From: Rhodocyclaceae bacterium
Lineage (GTDB): Bacteria > Pseudomonadota > Gammaproteobacteria > Burkholderiales > Rhodocyclaceae
Direction: 5' to 3'
Length of the DNA stretch: 64,000 bases
Assembly: GCA_028714035.1 (NCBI GenBank)
Contig: JAQTNA010000012.1
Coordinates: forward strand, 1 to 64,000
The position numbers and the translations under genes were made by a program. Below are positions 45,045-54,027 of the stretch, one piece after another (positions within the stretch are counted from its first letter, which is position 1; each line of letters opens with the position of its first letter). The notes beneath the pieces were generated by a model, which did no database searches, had not been told where the DNA came from, and saw nothing but the letters and a program-made list of their open reading frames with translations.

Positions 45045-46459
45045 CAGCAGCGCCCGTAGATGTCTTCGAAGCGGACGATATCATCCTCGCCCAGATATTC
45101 CCCGCTCTGGACCTCGATCATGACCAGATCCAGCACTCCCGGGTTTTCCAGGCGGTGCTTGTGTCCCGCCGGAATGTAGGTGGACTCGTTGGTGCTGACG
45201 AACATCTCGTGTTCGCCGTTCACCACTCGCGCCATACCGCTGACGACGATCCAGTGCTCGCTGCGGTGATGATGCAGCTGTAGGGAAAGGCTGGCGCCCG
45301 GCTTGACCTCGATGCGCTTGATCTTGAAGCGCGCGCCCTCCTCCAACAGGGTAAAGGTGCCCCAGGGGCGATACACCGTTCGATGGTACTTGTAGGCCTC
45401 GTGCCCCCGGGCCTTCAGTTCCGCATAGATGTGCTTCACGTCCTGGGCCCGCGACCGGTCCGCGATCAGCAGTGCATCCGGGGTATCCACGACGATGAGA
45501 TTGTCTATACCCACCGCTCCGACGATACGATCGCCGCCCTGGATGAAACAATTCTGTACATCGTAGAGCAGCGCTTCGCCTTCAACACGATTGCCCTGGC
45601 TGTCCGGGGCCGTCAGTTTGCCCAGGGCATCCCAGGAACCGATGTCGCTCCAGCCGATGCTGCAGGAAACCACGGCGGCGGCATCGGTCTTCTCCAGGAC
45701 CGCATAATCAATCGAGATGTCAGGCACCCCGGCAAACTCGTTGGCGCCCAGTTCCACCTGGAAAAAGCCCTTGGCCTGGACCGACCTGGCCACGTCCAGG
45801 CATGCCTTCGTGGCCGACAGCACCTTGGGTGAGTGTTTTTCCAACTCCCGCAACATGGTGGCCGCGCTGAAGCAGAACATCCCCGAGTTCCACAGGAAGC
45901 GCCCGGACTCCACATAGGCCTGGGCCTTGTCCAGCGAGGGCTTCTCGACAAACCGCACGACCTGGGTTCCGTCCGCCTCTATGTAGCCATAACCGGTCTC
46001 CGGCGCTTCCGGGTGAATTCCGAAAGTGACGATCTTGCCGCCGATCGCCAGGGTAACGGCCTGCGCCACCGCCTGGGCAAAAGCGGGCTGGTCGGCGATC
46101 AAGTGATCGGCAGCCAGAACCAGCAATATCGCGTCTTCTCCGTGATTCCCCGCAACCTGCAGGCACGCCGCGGCAATGGCAGGCGCCGTGTTGCGCCCGA
46201 ATGGCTCAAGGATATAGGAGGTAGCAACCCCGCTCCGGTTCACCTCGCGGAATTCGTCTTCCGTCTTGAAGAAGAGTTCCCGGTTGGTCACGGTCATGAC
46301 CTCTACCGTATCAGGAAGCACCGCGCCGCGCAGGAAAGCCTTTTGCAGCAGGCTCTGCCCATCACCAAGGCGAATGAAGGGCTTGGGGTGCAACTCTCGG
46401 GAAACGGGCCAAAGCCGGGAGCCGGCGCCGCCGCATAGGATGGTCGGGATAAGTTTCAT
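45044..46459 (-). CDS. manC: mannose-1-phosphate guanylyltransferase / mannose-6-phosphate isomerase
   Basis: The 471-residue bifunctional protein makes GDP-mannose. N-terminal nucleotidyltransferase: [20 protein letters not shown], and [20 protein letters not shown]-terminal type II isomerase cupin: [38 protein letters not shown]. It is the first gene of the manC-manB-wzm-wzt-methyltransferase run; the wide gap upstream probably holds its promoter, although I could not pick one with confidence. Confidence 0.95.
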   Translation of the reverse strand: MKLIPTILCGGAGSRLWPVSRELHPKPFIRLGDGQSLLQKAFLRGAVLPDTVEVMTVTNRELFFKTEDEFREVNRSGVATSYILEPFGRNTAPAIAAACLQVAGNHGEDAILLVLAADHLIADQPAFAQAVAQAVTLAIGGKIVTFGIHPEAPETGYGYIEADGTQVVRFVEKPSLDKAQAYVESGRFLWNSGMFCFSAATMLRELEKHSPKVLSATKACLDVARSVQAKGFFQVELGANEFAGVPDISIDYAVLEKTDAAAVVSCSIGWSDIGSWDALGKLTAPDSQGNRVEGEALLYDVQNCFIQGGDRIVGAVGIDNLIVVDTPDALLIADRSRAQDVKHIYAELKARGHEAYKYHRTVYRPWGTFTLLEEGARFKIKRIEVKPGASLSLQLHHHRSEHWIVVSGMARVVNGEHEMFVSTNESTYIPAGHKHRLENPGVLDLVMIEVQSGEYLGEDDIVRFEDIYGRC

Positions 46460-46945
46460 GTACCTACAATCACGCTAGACCCGGTTACGGGTGACCACAA
46501 AATTCGCACCAACCGCGAGTTCGCCTGGCTGAACCGTGAAGCGAATATCGCGCATTGAAAGCACAATGCCTGTCGAAGCTTTACCCGTTCCAGTCCCGAC
46601 GCCATGACAACGGGAACCGCGGACTTACCCGACACTACGGAGTACGGGCTGGCATCGGCGCCCACTCCGCCGCCAAACGTGGGCCTGCATTTTACCCGCT
46701 AACCGACAGGGGACAAATATCACTTTGGTTCTAGCGGCGCCATACTTTTGCCGGCATTTGACCTGGATCAAGCCACTCGCCGGTTCCGATGCCGGGTACA
46801 CCTTACCCCTATCAGGGGCCAAACCCCGTCTTACCATGCAATTTATCGTTACCGAACCTGCACCGGCAGCCATCCCTATCCTCGGGCAGACCGGCGTCCG
46901 GTTCGATCAAAGCGAGAGGCCGTGCATACCGAACGAGCCGGCCGT
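46460..46945. other. gap between manC and the tRNA-Val promoter
   Basis: I see no convincing gene, RNA or repeat here; several short frames have no family features. The stretch separates the polysaccharide loci from the conserved chromosome part to the right and must carry the manC promoter, not resolved by eye. Confidence 0.5.
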
Positions 46946-46974
46946 TTGTCTTCGTGACGATCCCGTGGGATAAT
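46946..46974 (+). promoter_or_regulatory. tRNA-Val promoter
   Basis: TTGTCT (46946-46951) and GATAAT (46969-46974) are 17 bp apart, followed by a GC-rich discriminator, about 65 bp upstream of the tRNA-Val gene. The elements are almost the same as those of the tRNA-Leu promoter (TTGTCG-17-GATAAT). Confidence 0.6.
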
Positions 46975-47040
46975 GGCGGCCCTCTTCGGCGCCACTCGCC
47001 CTCCTCCCCACGAGGCAGGGCACAGATATGGCAACCCGAC

Positions 47041-47116
47041 GGGCGCTTAGCTCAGTTGGTAGAGCGTCTGCCTTACACGCAGAATGTCGGCGGTTCGAGC
47101 CCGTCAGCGCCCACCA
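47041..47116 (+). tRNA. tRNA-Val (anticodon TAC)
   Basis: A full cloverleaf is visible: acceptor GGGCGCT/AGCGCCC, D-arm with AGCTCAGTTGGTAGAGC, anticodon stem TCTGC/GCAGA with loop CTTACAC (anticodon TAC), T-arm with GGTTCGAGCC, and encoded CCA end. The length is 76 nt. An intrinsic terminator follows 14 bp downstream. Confidence 0.97.
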
Positions 47117-47130
47117 CAAAACACCATATG

Positions 47131-47154
47131 AAACCGCCACTTAGGCGGTTTTTT
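47131..47154 (+). terminator. intrinsic terminator of tRNA-Val
   Basis: AAACCGCC (47131-47138) and GGCGGTTT (47144-47151) form an 8-bp stem with a 5-nt loop, followed by a T-run to 47154. Confidence 0.88.
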
Positions 47155-47300
47155 CTTGCCCGTTATCCACCTTCATTTTGCCGGTTATTGCCTGTTATCC
47201 ACCCGTTTCTATGTTGTATCCCCCCGTCCGACTCGGCAAAAGGTAGACCGGCGACAGGCCACCCTTTGAACATACGAATGGCACTATTCCTCTGAGAAAA

Positions 47301-47558
47301 CCCCCGGCTCTGCCGGGGGACTTACAAGCTTGAGCTTTGCGGCAGTTGTAGTTGCCAGCGGCATTTGCCGGCGGTTGGATTCCCTCCCTTTCAAGGGGAG
47401 GGTCAGGGTGGGGATGGGGTAAGGCCGTTCGGGATTGAATACGGCAAACCCCATCCCCCTCCCAACCTCCCCCTTGAAGGGGGAGGCGTACGGCAGTTCT
47501 GGGCGTTATCAGCGCCTTTGAGGCGCTCACAATCTAAAGCCCCCGGCTTTGCCGGGGG
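47301..47558. repeat. nested palindromic repeat block
   Basis: Two near-identical hairpins, CCCCCGG-CTCTG-CCGGGGG (47301-47319) and CCCCCGG-CTTTG-CCGGGGG (47540-47558), flank a larger imperfect palindrome: a CCTCCC...GGGATGGGG arm (47382-47418) pairs with a CCCCATCCCC...GGGGGAGG arm (47449-47486). Both arms contain their own small hairpins centred on TTCAAG or TTGAAG. The 459-bp gap (47155-47614) holds no gene. It resembles REP/BIME-type intergenic elements, but I cannot name the family. Confidence 0.75.
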
Positions 47559-47614
47559 ATACTTACTTGCCTGCCTGACGACCGCTGTCCCGCAGGCGAG
47601 TGGTAGGACCGGGT

Positions 47615-48223
47615 TCAGAAGTGGTATTCGGGGAGTGTGAGCGCTTCGATCTCTTCGGCGGTGGATGCTCGGCCAATCAGGGCGTTTCGATGCGGGAAAC
47701 GGCCGAAGCGCTCGATCACGGCGCGGTGGCGCAACGCGTACTCGTACGCGGCATCGAAAACTTCATGCTGCCCCTCACGGCACAACCCGGCGAAGAGGGC
47801 CACCGAACGCTCCTGGTCAATCAACGCTTCGCTGTGTTCGAACGGCATGAAGGCAAACCAGCGCCAGATCGGCGGCAGGTTCTTGTCACGGCCCGACGCG
47901 ACCAAGGACGTTGCCAGGCCCAAGGCCAATGCGTCGCCGGCAAAAGCCCTTGCCGTGTCGCGAAAGATGTTCCGGGTGAACTGGTCAAGCAAGAGGATGT
48001 GCGCCAGGGCGCCCTCGGCCGTTGCGTTCCATTCCGTCAGTTCGCCTGCGAGGGCCGCCACGACCTGTGCGCCAAAATTTTCGCGTATTTCGGCGTCGAA
48101 GGCATCACTCTTGCTGAACCATTCACGACGAAATTGGCCTCCTTGGAACGGGTCTGCCGGCCCGAACCAGAAATCGAGGACGGCGCGCGCGGCGGTGGGC
48201 ACGGGAAAAGAAGCGGCATTCAT
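47615..48223 (-). CDS. DUF924-family protein
   Basis: The 202-residue, helical protein has the DUF924 pattern: ARAVLDFWFGPADP at the start, then REWFSKSDAFDAEIRENFG, LLLDQFTRNIFRDTARAFAG and WFAFMPFEHSE. The structure of relatives is TPR-like; the biochemical function is unknown. I chose the ATG at 48223, where similarity begins. It is divergent from the next gene and has no operon partners. Confidence 0.88.
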   Translation of the reverse strand: MNAASFPVPTAARAVLDFWFGPADPFQGGQFRREWFSKSDAFDAEIRENFGAQVVAALAGELTEWNATAEGALAHILLLDQFTRNIFRDTARAFAGDALALGLATSLVASGRDKNLPPIWRWFAFMPFEHSEALIDQERSVALFAGLCREGQHEVFDAAYEYALRHRAVIERFGRFPHRNALIGRASTAEEIEALTLPEYHF

Positions 48224-48383
48224 TGGTAGACGAAGTACGTTATACGAGGGATGCCTAGGCAATGGACTCCGGCATTATATGAGCACGACCGTCCGTGACG
48301 TATGACACGCACAGTTTCCCGGATCAGGCGGATACTTGGCACACTGTACGCGCCTCTCAGCTTCCTGGCCATCGAGATCCGAC

Positions 48384-48740
48384 ATGAACTCTGCCCTCTC
48401 TTCCGGTCTGTCCGGCATGCTTGCGCATCAGCAGGCACTGGATGTCTCCGCCAACAATACGGCCAACGCCAGCACCAACGGCTTCCGCCCGGCGAAAGCC
48501 GCTTTCTCCGAGCAAGCGGGGGGAGGCGTGCAGGCGGTGGCAACTCCCAGCACCCTGGTCACGCTATCATCCCAGGCCGCGGCCAAAGGCGGCGACAACG
48601 TGGCGGCCGCCCCGAGCGGCACCGATCTGGCGACCGAAGCAGTGAATTCCATCGCCTACCGCGTCGGTTTTGACATGTCCGCCAAAATGGTGAAGACAGC
48701 AGACCAGTTGCTGGGCACCCTGATTGACGCCAAGGCCTGA
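48384..48740 (+). CDS. short flagellar basal-body rod-like protein
   Basis: The 118-residue protein begins MNSALSSGLSGMLAHQQALD and VSANNTANASTNGFRPAKAA, the N-terminal signature of flagellar rod/hook proteins (FlgB/C/E/F/G/K family), and ends AYRVGFDMSAKMVKTADQLL like their C-terminal helix. The middle domains are absent, so it is far shorter than FlgE or FlgK. It could be a minimal rod/hook-type protein or a remnant; the intact frame and terminator after it favour a functional gene. flhDC lies 200 bp downstream on the other strand. Confidence 0.65.
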   Translation: MNSALSSGLSGMLAHQQALDVSANNTANASTNGFRPAKAAFSEQAGGGVQAVATPSTLVTLSSQAAAKGGDNVAAAPSGTDLATEAVNSIAYRVGFDMSAKMVKTADQLLGTLIDAKA

Positions 48741-48841
48741 GCAACCCCTGGGGCTTTGCCGGAAGCGTGACCCCCAATGGCCCGAGAACTGGGCACTCAC
48801 CGATCGTCTACCAGATACTCGGCGGCGCACACCAAAAAAAA

Positions 48842-48868
48842 GGCCCGTGTCGTCACGGGCCGTTTTTC
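48842..48868. terminator. bidirectional intrinsic terminator
   Basis: GGCCCGTG and CACGGGCC form a stem (about 48842-48861) with a TCGT loop; a T-run follows on the plus strand and an A-run precedes it, so it can stop transcription from both the rod-like gene and flhDC. Confidence 0.85.
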
Positions 48869-48949
48869 CTGATGATCGCGGGTGGATTCGGTCGCTTGCT
48901 TCGCCCGGGCTTCCCACACGAGAAGCTGCTCAGCACCTCGTTACAGGCA

Positions 48950-49486
48950 TCACGCCAGGGCAGGTTCGGCGGCGCGCTTGGTCTTGCCGGCGCGGGCGGG
49001 CACGTGGCACAGACCACATACATAACCTTCGGTGAGATCCAGGGGATGAGTGACGAAATGGCCACCGCATTCCTTGCAGGCAGTGGTACGCAACATGCCG
49101 GCGTCGAAGAAACGCACCATGGTCCAGGCCCGGGTCAGGCTCAGCACGACCTCCATGCCATGCAGTTGCACATGATCCAGGTAAAGCCGATAGGCCTTCA
49201 CGGTGGCGTCCAGCCCCTTGATCCCCGTGTTCTCCGTGAAGAAACGGTGGAAGGCCATGAACAGGGAGGCATGGATATTGGGCTGCCAGGTCAGGAACCA
49301 ATCCGTGGAGAAAGGCAACATACCCTTGGGCGGCGAAACCCCTTTAACCTCCTTGTAGAGTTTGAGGAGTCTCTCCCGGCTGAGATGGATTTCTGCTTCC
49401 AGTAATTGCAACCGGGCGCCGAGCCTGATCAATTCGGTGGCGGTCTGAATTTCCACCGCTTCGGCAACGATGCTCTTGTTGCGCAT
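48950..49486 (-). CDS. flhC: flagellar transcriptional regulator FlhC
   Basis: The 178-residue FlhC forms a heterohexamer with FlhD that activates class II flagellar promoters. It has the family's helical N-terminus (EIQTATELIRLGARLQLLEA) and the zinc-binding cysteines in TACKECGGHF and YVCGLC near the C-terminus. I chose the ATG at 49486, 10 bp after the flhD stop, as in the usual flhD-flhC operon. No flagellar structural operon is seen in the window. Confidence 0.95.
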   Translation of the reverse strand: MRNKSIVAEAVEIQTATELIRLGARLQLLEAEIHLSRERLLKLYKEVKGVSPPKGMLPFSTDWFLTWQPNIHASLFMAFHRFFTENTGIKGLDATVKAYRLYLDHVQLHGMEVVLSLTRAWTMVRFFDAGMLRTTACKECGGHFVTHPLDLTEGYVCGLCHVPARAGKTKRAAEPALA

Positions 49487-49496
49487 GATGGCGGCC

Positions 49497-49814
49497 TCAG
49501 GCCAGTGCTTCGACGGGCTTGCCGGCAGCCAGGATGGCTGCATGCAGATGGGCCGTGCCCAAGTCGCGCTGGTGGTTGGAGAGCAGATCGAGTATCAGGC
49601 TGTCATCGAAGCGGAACCGGCACAGCAACATGTCCGTCGCGGCCATCTTGAGCAACTGCCCCGGAGTCAGGCGTCCGATGATGGACGCGATTTCCTCACC
49701 CAACCCCAGGCGGAACATGGCGGTTTCCCGGTCTTCGCGCAGCATCTGCTGGGCAAGCATGAGGTAGGCCAGGTTCAGCTCTTTGATCTCGTTGTACATG
49801 TCGGTGGTATTCAT
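49497..49814 (-). CDS. flhD: flagellar transcriptional regulator FlhD
   Basis: The 105-residue protein has the FlhD pattern ELNLAYLMLAQQMLREDRET followed by AMFRLGLGEEIASIIGRLTP. It pairs with FlhC as master activator of flagellar genes in beta- and gammaproteobacteria. The ATG at 49814 has GGAGGG 4-5 nt upstream. The 277-bp region upstream, up to the HDOD gene, probably holds the regulated promoter, but I could not assign elements. Confidence 0.95.
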   Translation of the reverse strand: MNTTDMYNEIKELNLAYLMLAQQMLREDRETAMFRLGLGEEIASIIGRLTPGQLLKMAATDMLLCRFRFDDSLILDLLSNHQRDLGTAHLHAAILAAGKPVEALA

Positions 49815-50091
49815 GTTTCCCTCCACGGAGACGGCGTGCAATCCACACGGACGCAACGTCAAGGCTATTCTCTCGGAAAGGGAGACAAACCGATATCAGG
49901 CAGATTCGATATATTGAGTACGAAAGATCAACCTTTTCGTGTAGGAATTATGCCTACACGCACGAGTCATAGGCCTGCCTGGCAGCCCGGCGGGGAGGAA
50001 ATTCCGGGCGACTATACCCGGAAACCTCCATCGGGCGCGCCAGAGTGTGCTCCTCAAGGCTTGAGTAGACACGCGGTAAACCAAGCTGAGC

Positions 50092-52026
50092 TTAGACCGC
50101 CGCGACGCAGTTGCGCCCCCGCTCCTTGGCCAGGTAGAGGCTCTGGTCCGCCCGCTTGATCAGGGCATCCAGGCTTTCCATGGACGGCTGGCGCACCGCG
50201 GCACCGATGCTCACGGTGATCTTCAGGGAGAGGCGGCCATTGCTCACCGGCGCGTCATGCACGGCCAGCCGCACCCGCTCGGCGCAGATCAGCATCTGCT
50301 CCAGGCTGCTGCCCGGACAGATGGCCAGGAACTCGTCGCCCCCCATCCGGCACAGGACGTCCTGTTCCCGCAAGCCCAGCTTCAGGGCGAGCGCTGCCTG
50401 GCGCAACACCACGTCCCCCACATCGTGGCCATAGGTGTCGTTGATCGCCTTGAACTCATCCAGATCAATGACCAGGCAGGCCAGGGGACGATCCGTGCGC
50501 AGCGACGTGGCCCATTCCTGTTGCAGCCTATCCATGGCAAAGCGCCGATTGGGCAGGCCGGTGAGCGAATCCGTGAGGGCCGCTTCCTGAAGGCGCCGGT
50601 TGCTCACCGCCAGTTCCGCGGCGAAATGGCGTATTTCCTCCCGGTCACGCTCGATTTCCTGATGCAGCCGGACCACTCTCTGTCCGGCCCGTAGCCGTGC
50701 CGCCAGAACCCTCTGTTTGAGCGGCTTGGCCAGGTAGTCATCCACGTCATTCTCGAATGCCTCGATCAGGCGCTCGTCATCCTCCAGGCTGGTCAGGACC
50801 AGCACGTAGATGCCCCGCCCGGCCCGTGTCTGGCGCAGGGCGCGGGTAAGCGCCATGCCATCCAGTTCGGGCATGAGCCAATCCACGATCATCATGTGCG
50901 GCTGCAAGTCCAGGGCGCGATCCAGGCCTTCCTTGCCATTTTTCGCCTCGAAAACTTCGTGCCCTTCCCTGACCACCACCGTTCGAACCAGGGCGCGCAT
51001 GACCGGGTCGTCGTCCACCACCAGGACCTTGAGGCGGGTTACGGCCGAAGCCTGATAGCGCAGAGGAGCAATCCCGGCGAACTCACCCGTCGCCACCGGC
51101 GCGCTCTGCGCCGCGGCGGTCACATCATCGAGAGTCGGCAGATGGCGGGAGCGGAGTTCCAGCATCTGCCCCCACGACTGCCATTGCTCCGCGACAGAGT
51201 CGCCGAGGGCGCCGACATCCTCCTGCCCCAGTCCCAGAGCAAGCCCCAGATCGAACAGGCTCTGCATGAGTTCGCCGCGCTCGTCCTCTGCCGACAGGCA
51301 CACTCGGGCGAGTTGGCGCGCCAGGGCCAGGGACCTGGCAAGCGACTCGGAACGCGATCCGGAGGGAAAGGAAGCCGCCTCCACATTCTCCTGGTAGGCG
51401 ACGGGCTCGAAGAACACCTTGGGCAGACCCCAGTCGGCGAGCATGGCGGCGGAAAGCTCGCAGTGATCCATGAGGAATTCACGCTGCTCCAGGTCCACCA
51501 AGGGGGTGATGTTTCCACTTTCCCGGAACTCCGCCAGGAGACTGGAGTACTCGGCGGAGAACAGGGTTGCCAGCGCCAGTTCACCTATCCGGGCCACGAG
51601 GCCCATACAGAATGCCTCTTCCCCGGTGATGCCCCGTATGCGGTGATTGATGGCCTCCATGGCAATGGCGCAGGCCAGGGACTCGGACCAGAATCTCTGG
51701 TAATCGAAATTGCGGCAGGCGCCTTCACCCTGCCCGGATACCAGGGAGAAGCCCAGGGCGAGCCCGCTCACCGCGGGCAGACCGAGAATCACCAGGGCGT
51801 CCATCACGGAGGCCACCGGCCGCCTTCCGGTGGCGTTGATGCCGTTGGCGGCCTTCAGCAGACGGCCGACGAAAGCCGGATCGGTCTTCACCAGGCGCGC
51901 CAACTCCGCCATGGAGACGTCCCCACGATGTGCCGTCTGGATGATGGCCAGGGCCACACCCTTGGGCGACGGCAGATCGGCGGAAGCCTTGATCTGCTCG
52001 AATTTGGAGACGTCAATAGGGGTCAT
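50092..52026 (-). CDS. HDOD-REC-GGDEF diguanylate cyclase
   Basis: The 644-residue protein has three parts: an HDOD domain (about 10-290), a response-regulator receiver (about 331-450; VLVVDDDPVMRALVRTV and phospho-acceptor Asp in MMIVDWLMPELDG), and a GGDEF domain (about 475-640) with intact RMGGDEFLAI at about 563. It should make cyclic di-GMP in response to phosphorylation, with HDOD as an input or partner domain. ATG at 52026 has GGAAG upstream. No kinase gene is next to it. The location beside flhDC suggests, but does not prove, a link to motility control. Confidence 0.9.
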   Translation of the reverse strand: MTPIDVSKFEQIKASADLPSPKGVALAIIQTAHRGDVSMAELARLVKTDPAFVGRLLKAANGINATGRRPVASVMDALVILGLPAVSGLALGFSLVSGQGEGACRNFDYQRFWSESLACAIAMEAINHRIRGITGEEAFCMGLVARIGELALATLFSAEYSSLLAEFRESGNITPLVDLEQREFLMDHCELSAAMLADWGLPKVFFEPVAYQENVEAASFPSGSRSESLARSLALARQLARVCLSAEDERGELMQSLFDLGLALGLGQEDVGALGDSVAEQWQSWGQMLELRSRHLPTLDDVTAAAQSAPVATGEFAGIAPLRYQASAVTRLKVLVVDDDPVMRALVRTVVVREGHEVFEAKNGKEGLDRALDLQPHMMIVDWLMPELDGMALTRALRQTRAGRGIYVLVLTSLEDDERLIEAFENDVDDYLAKPLKQRVLAARLRAGQRVVRLHQEIERDREEIRHFAAELAVSNRRLQEAALTDSLTGLPNRRFAMDRLQQEWATSLRTDRPLACLVIDLDEFKAINDTYGHDVGDVVLRQAALALKLGLREQDVLCRMGGDEFLAICPGSSLEQMLICAERVRLAVHDAPVSNGRLSLKITVSIGAAVRQPSMESLDALIKRADQSLYLAKERGRNCVAAV

Positions 52027-52285
52027 GCATGCTTCCAATTCACCACGGCAAGCCGTCGCCTTGCACCCAGGGGGCGGCCCCGCTCCGACCGCTCCAGCGC
52101 CAACATGGCACTGGCACAAATGATAATGGATAACGGCGTGCCCCACCCGGCAATTTAGGCAGGATGCAACAAAAGTACATAATTTCCCATTTATCGGGAT
52201 CACCGCGAAACGGCGCCCCAAGGGCATGTACAATCCCACGAGCTTCAGCCACATCTCCCCGCAAAGCGACTCCCCAGCACTGTCC

Positions 52286-52861
52286 ATGAACTATTGCAGC
52301 CATTGCGGTACCGCCGTCACTCTCTGCATCCCCCAGGGCGACAGTCTACCTCGGCACGTATGTCCGGCCTGCGGCACCATCCACTATCAGAACCCCAAGG
52401 TCGTGGTGGGTGCCATTCCGGAATGGGGGGACAGCGTCCTCCTGTGCCGCCGGGCCATAGAACCGCGCCACGGTTTCTGGACACTGCCGTCCGGCTTCAT
52501 GGAGAACCGGGAAACCACGGCCGAGGCGGCAGCGCGAGAAACGCTGGAGGAAGCCTGCGCAAGGGTGGAAATATCGAGACTCTTCGCCTTGATAGACGTG
52601 CCCCACATCAGCCAGGTACATCTGGTTTACCGGGCGCGCCTTCTGGACCTGGATTTCGCGCCGGGTAGCGAATCCCTGGAGGTACGCCTGTTTCGGGAAC
52701 AGGACATCCCCTGGGACGAGATCGCCTTCCGCAGCATCACCATGGCGCTGCGCCTCTACTATGCCGACCGCAGCCGGGGCGACTACGGCTTTCATGTGGA
52801 CACCATTCCCGCCCCAACCGGCGAGCACTACACCCCGCCGCCCGATCCGCCCTTTGTGTAG
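52286..52861 (+). CDS. Nudix hydrolase with N-terminal zinc ribbon
   Basis: The 191-residue protein has an N-terminal zinc ribbon (CSHCGTAV ... CPACGTIHYQNPKVVVGAIP) and a Nudix box of the form G-x5-E-x7-REtLEEa (GFMENRETTAEAAARETLEE). It resembles NudC-like/ADP-ribose pyrophosphatase-like hydrolases; the substrate is unknown. It is divergent from the HDOD gene and convergent with recR. Confidence 0.88.
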   Translation: MNYCSHCGTAVTLCIPQGDSLPRHVCPACGTIHYQNPKVVVGAIPEWGDSVLLCRRAIEPRHGFWTLPSGFMENRETTAEAAARETLEEACARVEISRLFALIDVPHISQVHLVYRARLLDLDFAPGSESLEVRLFREQDIPWDEIAFRSITMALRLYYADRSRGDYGFHVDTIPAPTGEHYTPPPDPPFV

Positions 52862-52884
52862 AGTCGCGCCAGCGACTCACGACG

Positions 52885-52930
52885 CTCCCCTCGCCCCTTG
52901 AGGGAGAGGGGTTGGAGGTGAGGGGGGGCT
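52885..52930. repeat. palindromic intergenic repeat between Nudix gene and recR
   Basis: CCCCTC-GCCCC and GGGAG-AGGGG pair around TTGA, followed by G-rich 7-bp-spaced units (GGGTTGG, AGGTGAG) toward the recR stop. It resembles one arm of the palindromic block at 47.4-47.5 kb (a CCCTT-AAGGG hairpin followed by G-rich units). It could act as terminator between the convergent genes. Confidence 0.6.
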
Positions 52931-52939
52931 AGTTGGCCC

Positions 52940-53533
52940 TTACAGAAGCCGCCGTTCCACCAGGGCCTGGGCGATGGTGCCGCTATCCGTATGTTCCAGT
53001 TCCCCGCCCACGGGCAGACCGCGGGCGATGCGGCTGACTTTCAGCCCCCGGCTCTTCAGCATCTCGCCGATGTAGTGAGACGTCGCTTCACCTTCGTTGG
53101 TGAAATTGGTGGCCAGTATGACTTCCTGCACCAGGCCATCCGTGGCCCGGGCCAGCAGACGATCCAGCTTCAGTTCCCTGGGACCGATGCCGTCCAGGGG
53201 AGAAACCCGCCCCATGAGCACGTAATACATGCCGGAGTAAAGATGGGTCTCCTCCATCCGGTTCAGATCCGCGGGCATTTCCACCACGCATAACAGCGAG
53301 GCGTCCCGCCGTCCCGAGGCGCAACGGGAACAGACCTCATCCTCGGTGAAGGTATTGCAGCGGGCACAGTGGCGTATGCGCTGCACCGCCTGCTCGAGCG
53401 CGGCGGACAGCCGCCTTGCTCCCGCCTGGTCTCTCTGAAGCAGGTGATAGGCCATGCGCTGCGCCGACTTGGGCCCCACTCCCGGCAGCACCCGCAGGGC
53501 ATCAATCAGTTCATCGAGGGTGGAAGGAAGCAT
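52940..53533 (-). CDS. recR: recombination mediator RecR
   Basis: RecR, with RecFO, loads RecA at gaps. The 197-residue protein has the helix-hairpin-helix start ([20 protein letters not shown]), the zinc motif [16 protein letters not shown] and the Toprim domain ([13 protein letters not shown] and, later, [15 protein letters not shown]). It is the last gene of dnaX-ybaB-recR, the usual order. The ATG is directly preceded by 7-bp repeats (53534 onward) without any Shine-Dalgarno sequence. Confidence 0.96.
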   Translation of the reverse strand: MLPSTLDELIDALRVLPGVGPKSAQRMAYHLLQRDQAGARRLSAALEQAVQRIRHCARCNTFTEDEVCSRCASGRRDASLLCVVEMPADLNRMEETHLYSGMYYVLMGRVSPLDGIGPRELKLDRLLARATDGLVQEVILATNFTNEGEATSHYIGEMLKSRGLKVSRIARGLPVGGELEHTDSGTIAQALVERRLL

Positions 53534-53635
53534 GGTAAGCGGTGAGCGGTGAGAAGTGAGAGGTGAGTCGCAATGGTATCCGCGCCTGCGGCGCGCCGAT
53601 TAATGCGGATTACCGCTTACCGCTCGCCGCTGACC
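53534..53635. repeat. inverted heptad-repeat element between ybaB and recR
   Basis: Five tandem 7-mers GGTAAGC, GGTGAGC, GGTGAGA, AGTGAGA, GGTGAGT (53534-53568), then a GC-rich palindrome core (53573-53598, identical to 55778-55803), then four inverted 7-mers GATTACC, GCTTACC, GCTCGCC, GCTGACC (53608-53635). The element fills the whole gap between the recR start codon and the ybaB stop codon. Confidence 0.85.
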
Positions 53636-53636
53636 A

Positions 53637-53963
53637 TCAGAACGGCAACTTCATGCCCGGCGGCAGCTGCATGCCCGCGGTGATGCCGCCCATCTTCTCC
53701 TGCGTCGTGGCTTCCACCCGGCGCACGGCATCATTCATGGCCGCCGCCACCAGGTCTTCCAGCATGTCCTTGTCGTCCGCCAGGAGGGAGGGGTCAATGC
53801 TGACACGGCGCACGTCATGCTTGCAAGTCATCAGGACCTTCACCAGGCCGGCTCCGGACTGCCCCTCCACTTCCATCGAGCCCAGTTGTTCCTGCATCTT
53901 CTTCATGTTGTCCTGCATTTGCTGGGCCTGTTTCATCAGCCCGGCGAGTCCGCCCTTCATCAT
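53637..53963 (-). CDS. ybaB: YbaB/EbfC nucleoid-associated protein
   Basis: The 108-residue protein has the family pattern [20 protein letters not shown] followed by the beta-strand part ([20 protein letters not shown]). EbfC/YbaB binds DNA as a dimer and is nearly always encoded between dnaX and recR, as here. The ATG at 53963 has GGAG about 9 nt upstream. It lies 65 bp after dnaX. Confidence 0.95.
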   Translation of the reverse strand: MMKGGLAGLMKQAQQMQDNMKKMQEQLGSMEVEGQSGAGLVKVLMTCKHDVRRVSIDPSLLADDKDMLEDLVAAAMNDAVRRVEATTQEKMGGITAGMQLPPGMKLPF

Positions 53964-54027
53964 TTCATCTTCTCCAATTGATACTGACCGAAAGGTCGGG
54001 ATACATCCCGACCCTGTTAGTTGGACC

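Noticed and set aside
47131-47154. tRNA-Val 3' region as attachment site of an island
   Set aside because: The sequence after the CCA end is a simple intrinsic terminator; no integrase or repeated tRNA end is seen.
46789-47295. 168-codon frame spanning the tRNA-Val gene
   Set aside because: It runs through the tRNA and its terminator and has no similarity to a protein family.
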